DNA of 64,000 nucleotides from Variovorax paradoxus (GTDB taxonomy: Bacteria; Pseudomonadota; Gammaproteobacteria; Burkholderiales; Burkholderiaceae_C). The stretch is from positions 186,001 through 250,000 of the forward strand of contig NZ_JXQQ01000008.1 of NCBI RefSeq assembly GCF_000834655.1, read 5' to 3'. Both the position numbers and the translations under genes were made by a program. Below, in pieces: positions 1 to 11,066 of the stretch (position 1 is its first letter; each line of letters opens with the position of its first letter). The notes under the pieces are model-generated. The model worked only from the letters and a program-made list of their open reading frames with translations, searched no databases and was not told the DNA's origin.

Positions 1-1005
1 ACGCACCCCAAGAGCCGCTGGGTGCCGGTCGGCTGGGCGGAGCTCCCGGGCTTCGGCGAAGACCCGCTGCACGAAGCCTGGATCGCGCTCTTGGCCAACT
101 GCTCGCGCCCCAACGCCGCCTTCGCGCCGCTGTGCCGCGAGGTGCGCCAGCTGGCCATCGCCACGCCCGAAGAGCAGCGCCAGTGGATGACCGACCGGCT
201 GCAGCCCTACCGCGTCGAGTCGCTCGCGGGCCAGAGCGAAGGCAAGCTCACCAGCTATTACGAGCCGGTGTACGAAGCCTCCCGCGTCCCCAACGCCACC
301 TTCAGCGTGCCGCTCTATCAGGCGCCGGATGGCCTCGTGCCCAAGCGCCCCTGGTACACGCGCCAGGAAATCGAGACCCTGCCCGAAGCCCAGGCCGCCC
401 TGCGCGGCCGCGAGATCGCGTGGATGGCCGACCCCATCGATGCGCTGATGCTGCACATCCAGGGCTCCGGGCGCCTGCGCATCACCGAGGCCAACGGTTA
501 CCAGCACACGGTCCGCGTGGCCTTCTCGGCCACCAACGAGCAGCCCTACCGCAGCGTGCAGCAGTGGCTCATGAGCCAGGGCGTGAGCAAGGTGGGCAAG
601 TGGCCCGACGACACCAAGGCCTGGGCCGTGCAGAACCCGCAGCGCGTGTCGCAGCTTCTGTGGAGCAATCCGCGCTACGTGTTCTTCCGCGAGGAAACGA
701 TGAGCGAGGTCGATGCGGCCTTCGGTCCCCGCGGCGCACAGGGCGTGCCGCTCACGGCGGGTCGATCCATCGCGGTCGACCGCGAGAGCATTCCCTACGG
801 CACGCCGGTGTGGCTCGCATCGAGCGGGCCGGCCGCGCAGTTGCAGAAGCTGGTGGTGGCGCAGGACACCGGCAGCGCGATCCTGGGCGCAGTGCGCGCC
901 GATTACTTCGCAGGCACCGGTCCCGATGCGGGCCGGCTGGCCGCGAGCGTGAACCAGCCGCTGCGCCTCTGGGCGCTGTGGCCGAGGCAACTGCCCGCAC
1001 CTTGA
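1..1005 (+). CDS. mltA: Membrane-bound lytic murein transglycosylase A (5' partial)
   Basis: The reading frame is open from base 1, so the N-terminus (signal peptide, first beta-barrel residues) lies outside the window; about 334 residues are visible. MltA cleaves the MurNAc-GlcNAc bond of peptidoglycan and forms 1,6-anhydroMurNAc at the outer membrane. Family landmarks are the central SYYEPV segment, the DALMLHIQGSGRL stretch of the MltA domain, and the C-terminal 3D domain with VAQDTGSAI...G..RADYFAG. The Asp in QDTG is the presumed catalytic acid/base by analogy with the E. coli enzyme. The gene ends 120 bases before a PhoX-type gene and no operon partner is visible. Confidence 0.93.
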   Translation, partial: THPKSRWVPVGWAELPGFGEDPLHEAWIALLANCSRPNAAFAPLCREVRQLAIATPEEQRQWMTDRLQPYRVESLAGQSEGKLTSYYEPVYEASRVPNATFSVPLYQAPDGLVPKRPWYTRQEIETLPEAQAALRGREIAWMADPIDALMLHIQGSGRLRITEANGYQHTVRVAFSATNEQPYRSVQQWLMSQGVSKVGKWPDDTKAWAVQNPQRVSQLLWSNPRYVFFREETMSEVDAAFGPRGAQGVPLTAGRSIAVDRESIPYGTPVWLASSGPAAQLQKLVVAQDTGSAILGAVRADYFAGTGPDAGRLAASVNQPLRLWALWPRQLPAP

Positions 1006-1125
1006 ACGGTGCGTGGTGCTGGAACAAATGCACCTGACCAGAACCTGAGCGTTTCACGCGGGTGTCATGCGAAGTGCCTAACTTCGCGGGTTGATTTCCT
1101 TTTCAACCCACGAAAGAAATTGCGC

Positions 1126-3369
1126 ATGACCGCAAACACCCGTTCCGACGAATCCGGAATCGACCTCGACGATATCGGCACCAATCCCACCGCCAATCCC
1201 TCGTTCTCCGACCTGATCGCCTCGCGCCTGAGCCGCCGCAGCCTGTTCGGCCTGGGCGTGGGCACCGCCGGCACGGCGCTGCTGCAGGCTTGCGGCGGTG
1301 GTGGCGGCGGCGGGACCAACTTCCCCATCCTGCCGCCCGCACCCGCGCCGGCACCCGCCCCCGGACCCGCACCCGCGCCTGCCCCGGGTGCAGCGCCCCT
1401 CAAGCTGAACTTCAATGCCGTGGCCAAGAGCCTGGACGACGTGGTGAGCGTGCCCGCCGGCTACACCGCCAGCGTGCTCTATCGCCTGGGCGACCCGATC
1501 GCCGCCGGCGTGCCCGCCTATGCCAACGACGGCACCGACGCACCGGCCACGTACGACCGCCGCGCCGGCGACCACCACGACGGCATGACCTTCTTCGGCA
1601 TCAACGCGTCGAACAAGTGGGACCCCGTCAACGCATCGCGCGGCCTGCTGGTGATGAACCACGAAGCCATCACGCCGCTGTTCCTGCACCCCACCGGCCA
1701 GACGGTGGTGGGCGGCGTGCGCACCGTCGCGGACGAAGTGCTGCGCGAGTTCTACCTGCACGGCGTGAGCGTGATCGAGGTCAACAAGGTCGGCAACACC
1801 TGGACCTACAAGCAGGACGCGAGCCTGAACCGCCGCGTCCACACGCTCACCGAGATGACCTTCTCGGGCCCGGCCGCCAAGACCGACGCGCTGAAGACCA
1901 AGTACTCCACCGACGGCAGCAAGACCCGCGGCACGCTGAACAACTGCGCCAACGGCACCACGCCCTGGGGCACGTACCTCACCTGCGAAGAAAACTGGGC
2001 CGGCTACTTCCGCCGCACCAAGGCCACCGACGACCCCAAGCGCACCGCCAAGGAAATCGCGAGCTTCAACCGCTACGGCGTGGCCAGCACCGGCCGCGAA
2101 CTCTGGGCCACCGTCACGCCCGACACGGCCGACGGCCTCTATGGCCGCTGGAACACCGAAGTCATCGGCGCCACCGCGCTGGACGACTACCGCAACGGCT
2201 CCAACACCTACGGCTGGGTGGTCGAGATCGATCCGTTCGCACCCGCCAGCACGCCCAGGAAGCGCACCGCGCTCGGCCGCTTCGGCCATGAAGGCGCCTG
2301 CCTCGGCCCGGTCGTGGTCGGCAAGCCGCTGGTCTGGTACATGGGCGACGACTCGCAGAACGAGTACCTCTACAAGTTCGTCTCCACCAAGGCCTGGGAC
2401 GCGGCCGACATCGGCGGCGGCATCGCGGCCGGCGACAAGTACATGGACGACGGCAAGCTCTACGTCGCGCGCTTCAACGCCGACGGCACCGGCAACTGGC
2501 TGGAGCTGAAGCTGGGCGTCAACAACATCACCGCGGGCTACGCCGGCTATGCGTTCGCCGATGCGGCCGACGTCGTGATCAACGCGCGCCACGCCGCCGA
2601 TGCGGCCGGCGCCACGAAGATGGACCGCCCCGAGTGGACGGCCGTCAACCCGAAGAACGGCGAGGTCTACCTCACCCTCACCAACAACACGGCTCGCCCG
2701 GTCGGCGGCACCGACGCGGCCAACCCGCGTTCGTACAACGACCCGAAGGGCCCGGCCCAGACCGCGCAGAAGGGCAACCCGAACGGCCACATCGTGCGCT
2801 TTGCCGATACCGGCGGCGACCCGACGGCCGTGACCTTCAAGTGGGACTGCTACCTCTTCGGCGCGCGCTCGACCGCGGCGGCCGACGTGAACCTCTCGGC
2901 CCTGGGCGCCGACAACGACTTCTCCAGCCCCGACGGCATGTGGTTCAGCCAGGCCGCCCCCGGCCTGCTGTGGCTGGAGACCGACGACGGCAAGTACACC
3001 GACGTGACCAACTGCATGCTGCTCGCGGCACTGCCGGGCAAGGTCGGCGACGGCGCGGCCAAGACCATCACCAACGTCGACGGCGCCACCACCGGTACGC
3101 AGGCGACCTTCGTGGGCAAGGCCCCCGGCACCGACGGCCTGCGCCGCTTCCTGGTCGGCCCGAAGGACTGCGAGATCACCGGCATCGCCGAATCGGGCGA
3201 CGGCCGCGCGCTGTTCGTCAACATCCAGCACCCGGGCGAGACGACGCCGGCCGCCAACATCGGCGACCCGTCGAAGTTCGGCAGCCACTGGCCCGAAGGC
3301 GGCACGGCGCGCCCGCGCTCGGCCACCGTGGTCATCACGAAGAACGACGGCGGCCTGATCGGCCTCTGA
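1126..3369 (+). CDS. PhoX-type alkaline phosphatase, Tat-exported (DUF839)
   Basis: The protein has 747 residues and belongs to the PhoX/DUF839 family of Ca/Fe-dependent phosphomonoesterases that act outside the cytoplasm. I chose the ATG at 1126 because upstream in-frame starts add residues with no family character. Around residues 35-55 is LSRRSLFGLGVG, a twin-arginine (SRRxLF) signal. It runs into LLQACGGGG, which resembles a lipobox, so the mature protein may be a Tat lipoprotein. A Pro-Ala-rich tether (about residues 68-90) follows, then the catalytic fold with HEGACLGP and GDDSQNEYLYKFV motifs. Phosphate-starvation control is typical of the family, but I did not identify a PHO box. Phosphodiesterase-like activity is an alternative. 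Confidence 0.9.
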   Translation: MTANTRSDESGIDLDDIGTNPTANPSFSDLIASRLSRRSLFGLGVGTAGTALLQACGGGGGGGTNFPILPPAPAPAPAPGPAPAPAPGAAPLKLNFNAVAKSLDDVVSVPAGYTASVLYRLGDPIAAGVPAYANDGTDAPATYDRRAGDHHDGMTFFGINASNKWDPVNASRGLLVMNHEAITPLFLHPTGQTVVGGVRTVADEVLREFYLHGVSVIEVNKVGNTWTYKQDASLNRRVHTLTEMTFSGPAAKTDALKTKYSTDGSKTRGTLNNCANGTTPWGTYLTCEENWAGYFRRTKATDDPKRTAKEIASFNRYGVASTGRELWATVTPDTADGLYGRWNTEVIGATALDDYRNGSNTYGWVVEIDPFAPASTPRKRTALGRFGHEGACLGPVVVGKPLVWYMGDDSQNEYLYKFVSTKAWDAADIGGGIAAGDKYMDDGKLYVARFNADGTGNWLELKLGVNNITAGYAGYAFADAADVVINARHAADAAGATKMDRPEWTAVNPKNGEVYLTLTNNTARPVGGTDAANPRSYNDPKGPAQTAQKGNPNGHIVRFADTGGDPTAVTFKWDCYLFGARSTAAADVNLSALGADNDFSSPDGMWFSQAAPGLLWLETDDGKYTDVTNCMLLAALPGKVGDGAAKTITNVDGATTGTQATFVGKAPGTDGLRRFLVGPKDCEITGIAESGDGRALFVNIQHPGETTPAANIGDPSKFGSHWPEGGTARPRSATVVITKNDGGLIGL

Positions 3370-3378
3370 GTTCCTTGG

Positions 3379-3400
3379 CCCCGGGGCGAAGGCCTCGGGG
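3379..3400 (+). terminator. Short hairpin after the phoX-like stop
   Basis: Nine paired bases (3379-3387 with 3392-3400, one G-U pair) close a GAAG loop ten bases after the stop codon. No T-run follows, so alone it would be a weak terminator. It may act as a 3' end stabiliser together with the next hairpin. Confidence 0.45.
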
Positions 3401-3406
3401 ACGTGC

Positions 3407-3883
3407 CTAGTTCAACGGCGCTGTCGGCAACGGCAGCGCCGTTTTGTATCTGACCTGCTTGAGCGCAAAGCTCGAGCGGATCTTCTCGATGCCCGGAATC
3501 GGCGTGAGCTGCTCCATGATGAACCGCTCCAGCGCCGCCATGTCGGCCACGGCGATGCGGATCAGGTAGTCGCTGTCGCCGGTCATCAGGTAACACTCCA
3601 TCACCTCGTCGTGCTCGGCGATGCGCTGCTCGAAGTCGGCGAGCGACTGCTTGCTCTGCGTGGTGAGGCTGATTGAGATGAACACGTTGAGCCCGAGCCC
3701 CAGCGCCTTCGCGCTCGCAAGGGCCACGTAGCGGTCGATCACGCCGTTGGCTTCGAGCATCTTCACGCGCGCCAGGCACGGCGAAGGCGACAGGTGCACG
3801 CGGCGCGCGAGCTCCACGTTCGACAGCGCGCCGTCGCGTTGCAGCTCGTCGAGAATGCGCAGGTCGATGGCATCGAGTTGCAT
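3407..3883 (-). CDS. Lrp/AsnC-family transcriptional regulator
   Basis: The protein has 158 residues with an N-terminal AsnC-type winged helix-turn-helix (about residues 3-60, ILDELQRDGALSNVELARR...SPSPCLARV) and a C-terminal RAM ligand-binding/oligomerisation domain. I prefer the ATG at 3883 over a TTG at 3901 because it gives the same length as the second Lrp in this window. It is divergent from the E1 gene at 3989, the usual geometry for an Lrp protein that controls a neighbouring amino-acid or keto-acid catabolic gene in response to its substrate. The specific ligand is unknown. The intergenic region carries a dyad (3912-3941) suited to Lrp binding. Confidence 0.9.
   Translation of the reverse strand: MQLDAIDLRILDELQRDGALSNVELARRVHLSPSPCLARVKMLEANGVIDRYVALASAKALGLGLNVFISISLTTQSKQSLADFEQRIAEHDEVMECYLMTGDSDYLIRIAVADMAALERFIMEQLTPIPGIEKIRSSFALKQVRYKTALPLPTAPLN
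3414..3445 (+). terminator. Rho-independent terminator for the phoX-like gene, inside the convergent lrp ORF
   Basis: Arms AACGGCGCTG (3414-3423) and CAGCGCCGTT (3434-3443) pair perfectly across a 10-base loop and run into TTTT on the plus strand. The arms also encode the last residues of the convergent Lrp-type protein, so one stretch serves as terminator and coding sequence. Confidence 0.7.
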
Positions 3884-3911
3884 GAAATGCTTCGAAATCA
3901 AGAGGTGGCGG

Positions 3912-3941
3912 AATTTTATGCTGCGACCGCGGCATGGAATT
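3912..3941. promoter_or_regulatory. Candidate Lrp-type operator between lrp and E1 gene
   Basis: AATTTTATGC (3912-3921) and GCATGGAATT (3932-3941) form a 10+10 dyad with eight Watson-Crick and two G-T pairs around a 10-base spacer. A related half-site AATTTTCCGCATGC follows near 3958. Multiple weakly conserved, phased half-sites are normal for Lrp proteins. Assignment to this regulator rests on position only. Confidence 0.5.
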
Positions 3942-3988
3942 GCCTGCGCCGGTAGCTAATTTTCCGCATGCCGGCTTAAAGTGCCGCC

Positions 3989-6640
<2,652 letters not shown>

Positions 6641-6676
6641 GCCCGGGCAGGCCTGCGTTAGAGTCGCGCGGTCCAT

Positions 6677-7453
6677 ATGACCGCCCGCTTCCAATCCCTC
6701 ACCCCCACCGTCCGCCTGGCCGACCAAGTGGCCGATGCGCTCGCGGCCGAGGTGCGCAGCGGGCGCCTGTCCGAAGGCGATCGGCTGCCGACCGAGGCGG
6801 TGCTCGCCGAGCAGTTCGGCGTGAGCCGAACCGTGGTGCGCGAGGCGGTCTCGCGGCTCAAGTCGCTGGGGCTCGTGGATTCGCGCCAGGGCAGCGGCGT
6901 GTACGTGCGCGCTGCGGGCGTCGAGCCGCTGCGCTTCGAGATGCCGCATGTGGCCTCGCGCGAAGCGGTGATCCAGATGGTCGAGTTGCGCCGCGCGCTC
7001 GAAGCGGAAGTGGCCGCGCTGGCCGCCGAGCGCCGCACGCCGGAAGACGTGCAGCGCATCCGCGATGCCATCGATGCACTTCATGCCGCGGTGGCCGCGG
7101 GCGGCAACGGCGCCGACGAAGATGTGCGCTTTCACCGCGCCATCGCCGAGGCCGCGCGCAACCCGTTCCTGATCGGCACCCTGCAGTACCTGCGGCAGTT
7201 TTTGCACGGTGCCACCCGCGTCACCCGCGCCAACGAGGCGCGCCGCGCGGACTTCGCGCGCGAGGTCGCGCAGGAGCACGCGCGGATCGTCGAAGCCATC
7301 GAGGCCGGCGACGTGCTGCGTGCCCGCGAGGCCGCCAAGTCCCACATGGACAACGCGATCCGCCGCATCGAGCAGGCCGACCCCGCCTTCTGGCAGCAGG
7401 AAGGCGCTCAGCTCGCCCGGCCGCTGGTCGAAGGCTGGCCCGCGGGCAAGTAA
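6677..7453 (+). CDS. GntR/FadR-subfamily regulator (FCD domain), probable acid-sugar operon regulator
   Basis: The protein has 258 residues. The N-terminal GntR winged helix (about residues 10-75) contains GDRLPTEAVLAEQFGVSRTVVREAVSRL and the wing RQGSGVYV. The C-terminal FCD domain supplies a metal/carboxylate pocket with conserved D..FH (DVRFHRAIAEAARN) and later H residues. FCD regulators usually respond to organic or sugar acids. The gene lies immediately upstream of and co-directional with the MFS/threonate-erythronate genes, so repression of that operon until an acid sugar is present is the natural inference. A dyad at 7507-7529 could be its operator. Confidence 0.88.
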   Translation: MTARFQSLTPTVRLADQVADALAAEVRSGRLSEGDRLPTEAVLAEQFGVSRTVVREAVSRLKSLGLVDSRQGSGVYVRAAGVEPLRFEMPHVASREAVIQMVELRRALEAEVAALAAERRTPEDVQRIRDAIDALHAAVAAGGNGADEDVRFHRAIAEAARNPFLIGTLQYLRQFLHGATRVTRANEARRADFAREVAQEHARIVEAIEAGDVLRAREAAKSHMDNAIRRIEQADPAFWQQEGAQLARPLVEGWPAGK

Positions 7454-7506
7454 GAAGCAACGAAGTGTTCTCTGCGGGTTTACCCGGGTCGGTCAGATTG
7501 ACCCAA

Positions 7507-7529
7507 ATTTGTATGATGACCTGACAAAT
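7507..7529. promoter_or_regulatory. Candidate FadR-type operator upstream of the MFS gene
   Basis: ATTTGT (7507-7512) and ACAAAT (7524-7529) form an inverted repeat in an otherwise GC-rich 166-base gap between the GntR gene and the MFS gene. The core resembles the TNGTNNNACNA style of FadR-group sites only loosely (TTGTATGAT ... CTGACAA). Function is inferred from position. Confidence 0.5.
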
Positions 7530-7619
7530 CAAGAGGCGTCCGCGTTTTCATGGCGACGGAACGACCTCGCTCCCTCATCCAGGCTTTCTCATCCAAAGCT
7601 GCAAGCGGACTTCCCTGTC

Positions 7620-8951
7620 ATGACTCCAACCCTCCAGGCCGGCGCGCCTTCGGCCATGGCCGACCTGCCCGCCGACGCCGCGCTCGAGAAGCGCGCCTAT
7701 TCCAAGGTTTTCTGGCGTCTCGTTCCCTTCCTGATGCTCTGCTACGTGGTCGCCTACCTCGACCGCGTGAACGTCGGCTTCGCCAAGCTGCAGATGGGGC
7801 AGAACCTGGGCTTTAGCGAAACGGTGTTCGGCCTGGGCGCGGGCATCTTCTTCCTCGGCTACTTCCTGTTCGAGGTGCCGAGCAACCTGCTGCTCAACCG
7901 CGTGGGCGCGCGCATGTGGATCGCCCGGATCATGATCACCTGGGGCATCCTCTCGGCATGCTTCGTGTTCGTGGAGACGCCCACCAGCTTCTACATCCTG
8001 CGCTTCCTGCTCGGGGTGGCCGAGGCCGGCTTCTATCCCGGCGTGATCCTCTACCTCACGCACTGGTATCCGTCGCACCGGCGCGCGCGGATCATCGCGG
8101 TCTTCATGTCGGCGATTCCGGTGGCGGGCATCTTCGGCAATCCGCTGTCGGGCTGGATCATGGACGCGTTCCACGGCGTCTCGTCGATGCACGGCTGGCA
8201 GTGGATGTTCATCATCGAAGCCATTCCCGCGGTGCTCGTGGGCGTGATGGTTCTCTTCTATTTGGACAACGGCATCCAGCAGGCCCGCTGGCTCTCGCCC
8301 GAGGAAAAGGCCCTGCTCACCCACGAGGTCGAGCGCGACCAGGCCCACGGCGCCAAGGGCCCGCACTCGGTGGCCGCGGTGTTCCGCGATGCGCGCGTGT
8401 GGTGGATGGCGCTCATCTATTTCGCCTTCGTCATGGGCCAGTACGCGCTGACCTTCTGGCTGCCCACGCTGGTCAAGGCCACGGGCGTGCAGGGCAACTT
8501 CAACATCGGCTTGCTGAGCGCGATTCCGTTCCTCTGCGCGATCGTCGCGATGAACCTCTTCGGCCGCAGCGCCGACCGCCGGCAGGAGCGCCGCTGGCAC
8601 CTGATCGTGCCCGCGATGATGGGCGCCGTCGGCTTCACCGTGGCCGCCTCGTACACGCAGAACACGGCCGTGTCGCTCGCCTTCCTCTCGCTCGCGGCCG
8701 CCGGCGTGCTGACCTGCGCGCCGCTCTTCTGGTCGCTGCCTACCGCCTTCCTTTCGGGGACGGCCGCGGCTGCGGGCATCGCGGCCATCAATTCAGTGGG
8801 GAACTTGGCGGGCTTCGTGAGCCCGTACCTCATCGGCTACCTGAAGGACCTCACGGGCAGCACGCAGATCGGCATGTACGTTCTGGCTGCGGCCCTCGTC
8901 CTAGGGGCCATCGGCGTGTGGCTCACGCCCAAGCAACTCGTCAATCGCTGA
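7620..8951 (+). CDS. MFS transporter, anion:cation symporter (acid-sugar uptake)
   Basis: The protein has 443 residues with about 12 membrane segments. AYLDRVNVGFA after the first helix is the signature of the ACS/phthalate-tartrate permease type of MFS carriers, and RARIIAVFMSAIPVAG lies near the middle. I took the ATG at 7620; the frame extends upstream but those residues are not family-like. An internal ATG (MADLPADAAL) is possible. It directly precedes the threonate/erythronate dehydrogenase genes, so it probably imports L-threonate, D-erythronate or a related sugar acid by proton symport. A dispersed repeat follows its stop. Confidence 0.88.
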   Translation: MTPTLQAGAPSAMADLPADAALEKRAYSKVFWRLVPFLMLCYVVAYLDRVNVGFAKLQMGQNLGFSETVFGLGAGIFFLGYFLFEVPSNLLLNRVGARMWIARIMITWGILSACFVFVETPTSFYILRFLLGVAEAGFYPGVILYLTHWYPSHRRARIIAVFMSAIPVAGIFGNPLSGWIMDAFHGVSSMHGWQWMFIIEAIPAVLVGVMVLFYLDNGIQQARWLSPEEKALLTHEVERDQAHGAKGPHSVAAVFRDARVWWMALIYFAFVMGQYALTFWLPTLVKATGVQGNFNIGLLSAIPFLCAIVAMNLFGRSADRRQERRWHLIVPAMMGAVGFTVAASYTQNTAVSLAFLSLAAAGVLTCAPLFWSLPTAFLSGTAAAAGIAAINSVGNLAGFVSPYLIGYLKDLTGSTQIGMYVLAAALVLGAIGVWLTPKQLVNR

Positions 8952-8960
8952 TATGAGCTC

Positions 8961-9056
8961 ACCCCCAGTCTTCGCGCACTTCGTGTCGCTTCGCCAATCC
9001 CCTCGCCGGGGGCAACACCAGCGGCCCGGCAAAGCCGGTTCCGCGGTGTTTCGCGA
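8961..9056 (+). repeat. Dispersed 3'-end repeat, copy 1
   Basis: This copy begins ten bases after the MFS stop. The modules in order are: GCGCAC-TTC-GTG-T-CGC hairpin, CCCC/GGGG hairpin, then AACACC a GCGG c CCGGC-AAA-GCCGG tt CCGC GGTGTT. The stop-proximal head points toward the upstream gene, as in the other five copies. It separates the transporter gene from ltnD. Confidence 0.85.
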
Positions 9057-9104
9057 ACAGGGAATGCCGTGCAACCTTCCAGAAACCAGATGGAGCCCAA
9101 GTCA

Positions 9105-10025
9105 ATGAACAACGAAAACACCCCCGTCGTCGGTCTCGTGGGCCTCGGCGCCATGGGCAGCGGCATGGCGCAATCGCTGCGCCGCGCGGGCCATGCGCCG
9201 CACGTGTTCGATGTGCGTCCCGGCGTGGCCGAAGCCTTCGCGCGTGAGGGCGGCACGGCCTGCGACACGCTCGCCGCGCTCGGCGCGCAGTGCGACATCG
9301 TGGTCAGCGTCGTCGTCAACGCGGCGCAGACCGAGTCTGTGCTGTTCGGCGACGGCACCACGCCCGGCTGCGCGGCGTCGATGAAGCCCGGCAGCCTCTT
9401 CGTGATGTGTTCGACCGTCGATCCGAACTGGTCGGTCGCGCTCGAAGCCCGCCTCGCGGCACAGGGCATCCTTTACCTCGACGCACCGATCTCCGGTGGC
9501 GCCGCGAAGGCCGCGAGCGGCCAGATGACGATGATGACCGCCGGCACGCCCGCCGCCTACGCCAGGGCCGGCGCATTGCTCGACGCAATGGCCGCCAAGG
9601 TCTACCGCCTGGGCGACTCGGCGGGCGCGGGCAGCAAGGTGAAGGTCATCAACCAGCTGCTGGCCGGCGTGCACATTGCCGCCGCCGCCGAGGCGATGGC
9701 TCTCGGCCTGCGCGAAGGCGTGGACCCGGACGCGCTCTACGAAGTCATCACGCACAGCGCGGGCAACAGCTGGATGTTCGAGAACCGCATGGCGCACGTG
9801 CTCGCGGGCGACTACACGCCGCTGTCGGCCGTCGACATCTTCGTGAAGGACCTGGGGCTCGTGCTCGACGTGGCGCGGGCGAGCAAGTTTCCGCTGCCGC
9901 TCTCGTCCACCGCGCACCAGATGTTCATGCAGGCATCGACCGCGGGATTCGCGCGCGAGGACGACAGCGCGGTCATCAAGATCTTCCCGGGCATCGAACT
10001 GCCCGCCCCGAACAAGAAAGCCTGA
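9105..10025 (+). CDS. ltnD: L-threonate dehydrogenase
   Basis: The protein has 306 residues and belongs to the beta-hydroxyacid dehydrogenase family. It has an N-terminal Rossmann motif GLGAMGSGM (about residues 13-21), the substrate-binding segment DAPISGGAAKA, and the catalytic Lys region GSKVKVINQLLAG (about residues 175-190). It oxidises L-threonate at C2 to 2-oxo-tetronate with NAD. I chose the ATG at 9105 (GGAG nine bases upstream); ATG 9090 and GTG 9069 are less family-like. The next four genes supply the rest of the pathway described for DUF1537 kinases, and that context is what selects LtnD over tartronate semialdehyde reductase or 3-hydroxyisobutyrate dehydrogenase. Confidence 0.88.
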   Translation: MNNENTPVVGLVGLGAMGSGMAQSLRRAGHAPHVFDVRPGVAEAFAREGGTACDTLAALGAQCDIVVSVVVNAAQTESVLFGDGTTPGCAASMKPGSLFVMCSTVDPNWSVALEARLAAQGILYLDAPISGGAAKAASGQMTMMTAGTPAAYARAGALLDAMAAKVYRLGDSAGAGSKVKVINQLLAGVHIAAAAEAMALGLREGVDPDALYEVITHSAGNSWMFENRMAHVLAGDYTPLSAVDIFVKDLGLVLDVARASKFPLPLSSTAHQMFMQASTAGFAREDDSAVIKIFPGIELPAPNKKA

Positions 10026-10043
10026 AGAAAGCATTACCAGACC

Positions 10044-11063
10044 ATGAACATCCTCATCACCGGCGGCTGCGGCTTCCTCGGCGCACGGCTCGCGCGCACG
10101 CTGCTCGCAGGCGGCCCGCTCGCATTGGCCGGCGGCGCAGCCAGAGCCATCGCGCGCATCACGCTGGCCGACCGCGTGCCGCCGCCCGCCGACCTCGCAT
10201 CCGATGCGCGCATCCAGTTCGTGCAGGGCGACCTGTACGAGCAGGCCGGCAACGGCGCATTGCCGCTGGCCGACACCGATGCGGTCTTCCACCTGGCTGC
10301 CGCCGTGAGCGGCGAATGCGAGGCCGACTTCGACCTCGGCATGCGCAGCAACCTCGACACCACCCGCGCACTGCTCGACGCCTGCCGCCGCGCGGGCCAT
10401 GCGCCGGTGTTCGTGTTCTCCAGCTCGGTGGCCGTGTTCGGCGATTCGCCCGAGCAGCGCCTGCCCGCGGTGATCGAAGACACGACGCTCCCGACGCCGC
10501 AGAACAGCTACGGCATCCAGAAGTTCATCGGCGAACAACTGGTGGCCGATTTCACGCGCAAGGGCTTCGTGCAGGGGCGCAACGTGCGGCTCATGACGGT
10601 GTCGGTGCGCCCGGGCCGGCCCAACGGCGCGGCCTCCAGTTTCCTGAGCGGCATGCTGCGGGAACCACTGGCCGGCGAGCGTGCACGCTGCCCCGTGGCG
10701 CCCGAAACGCCGGTCGCGCTGGCCTCGCCCGGCAACACCGTCGCAGGCCTCGTGCGCGCGGCCACCGCGAGCGCCACCGAGTGGGGCGCACGCACCGCCA
10801 TCAACTTGCCCGCGCTGACCACCACCGTGCGCGAGATGGCCGATGCGCTCGAACGCATCGCGGGCAAGGACGCCACGGGTTTGATCGACTGGACGCCCGA
10901 CGCGCAGGTCGCCAAGATCGTGACCAGCTGGCCGAGCCGCATCCACGCTGCGCGCGCCGAGGCGCTGGGCCTGAAGGCCGATGCGAGCTTCGATGCCATC
11001 CTGCGCGACTACGTGCGCGAGAACCCGCAGGCGGTGAAACTGCCTGTCGCTACCAAGGACTGA
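10044..11063 (+). CDS. denD: D-erythronate dehydrogenase
   Basis: The protein has 339 residues and belongs to the extended short-chain dehydrogenase (NAD-dependent epimerase) family. NAD-binding GGCGFLG is at residues 7-13, and the catalytic Ser and Tyr-x3-Lys are in SSSVAVFGD and SYGIQKFIGE. DenD oxidises D-erythronate to a 2-oxo-tetronate, giving the operon a second entry point beside LtnD. It starts 18 bases after ltnD and ends 3 bases before otnK, consistent with one transcript. Annotators often call this family simply NAD-dependent epimerase; the context with otnK-otnC-otnI supports the specific name. Confidence 0.85.
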   Translation: MNILITGGCGFLGARLARTLLAGGPLALAGGAARAIARITLADRVPPPADLASDARIQFVQGDLYEQAGNGALPLADTDAVFHLAAAVSGECEADFDLGMRSNLDTTRALLDACRRAGHAPVFVFSSSVAVFGDSPEQRLPAVIEDTTLPTPQNSYGIQKFIGEQLVADFTRKGFVQGRNVRLMTVSVRPGRPNGAASSFLSGMLREPLAGERARCPVAPETPVALASPGNTVAGLVRAATASATEWGARTAINLPALTTTVREMADALERIAGKDATGLIDWTPDAQVAKIVTSWPSRIHAARAEALGLKADASFDAILRDYVRENPQAVKLPVATKD

Positions 11064-11066
11064 CCC

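Noticed and set aside
1078..3288. A 736-codon open frame antisense to the phoX-like gene
   Set aside because: It is the GC-rich shadow of a well-supported gene, rich in Val/Ala/Arg/His with no recognisable domain.
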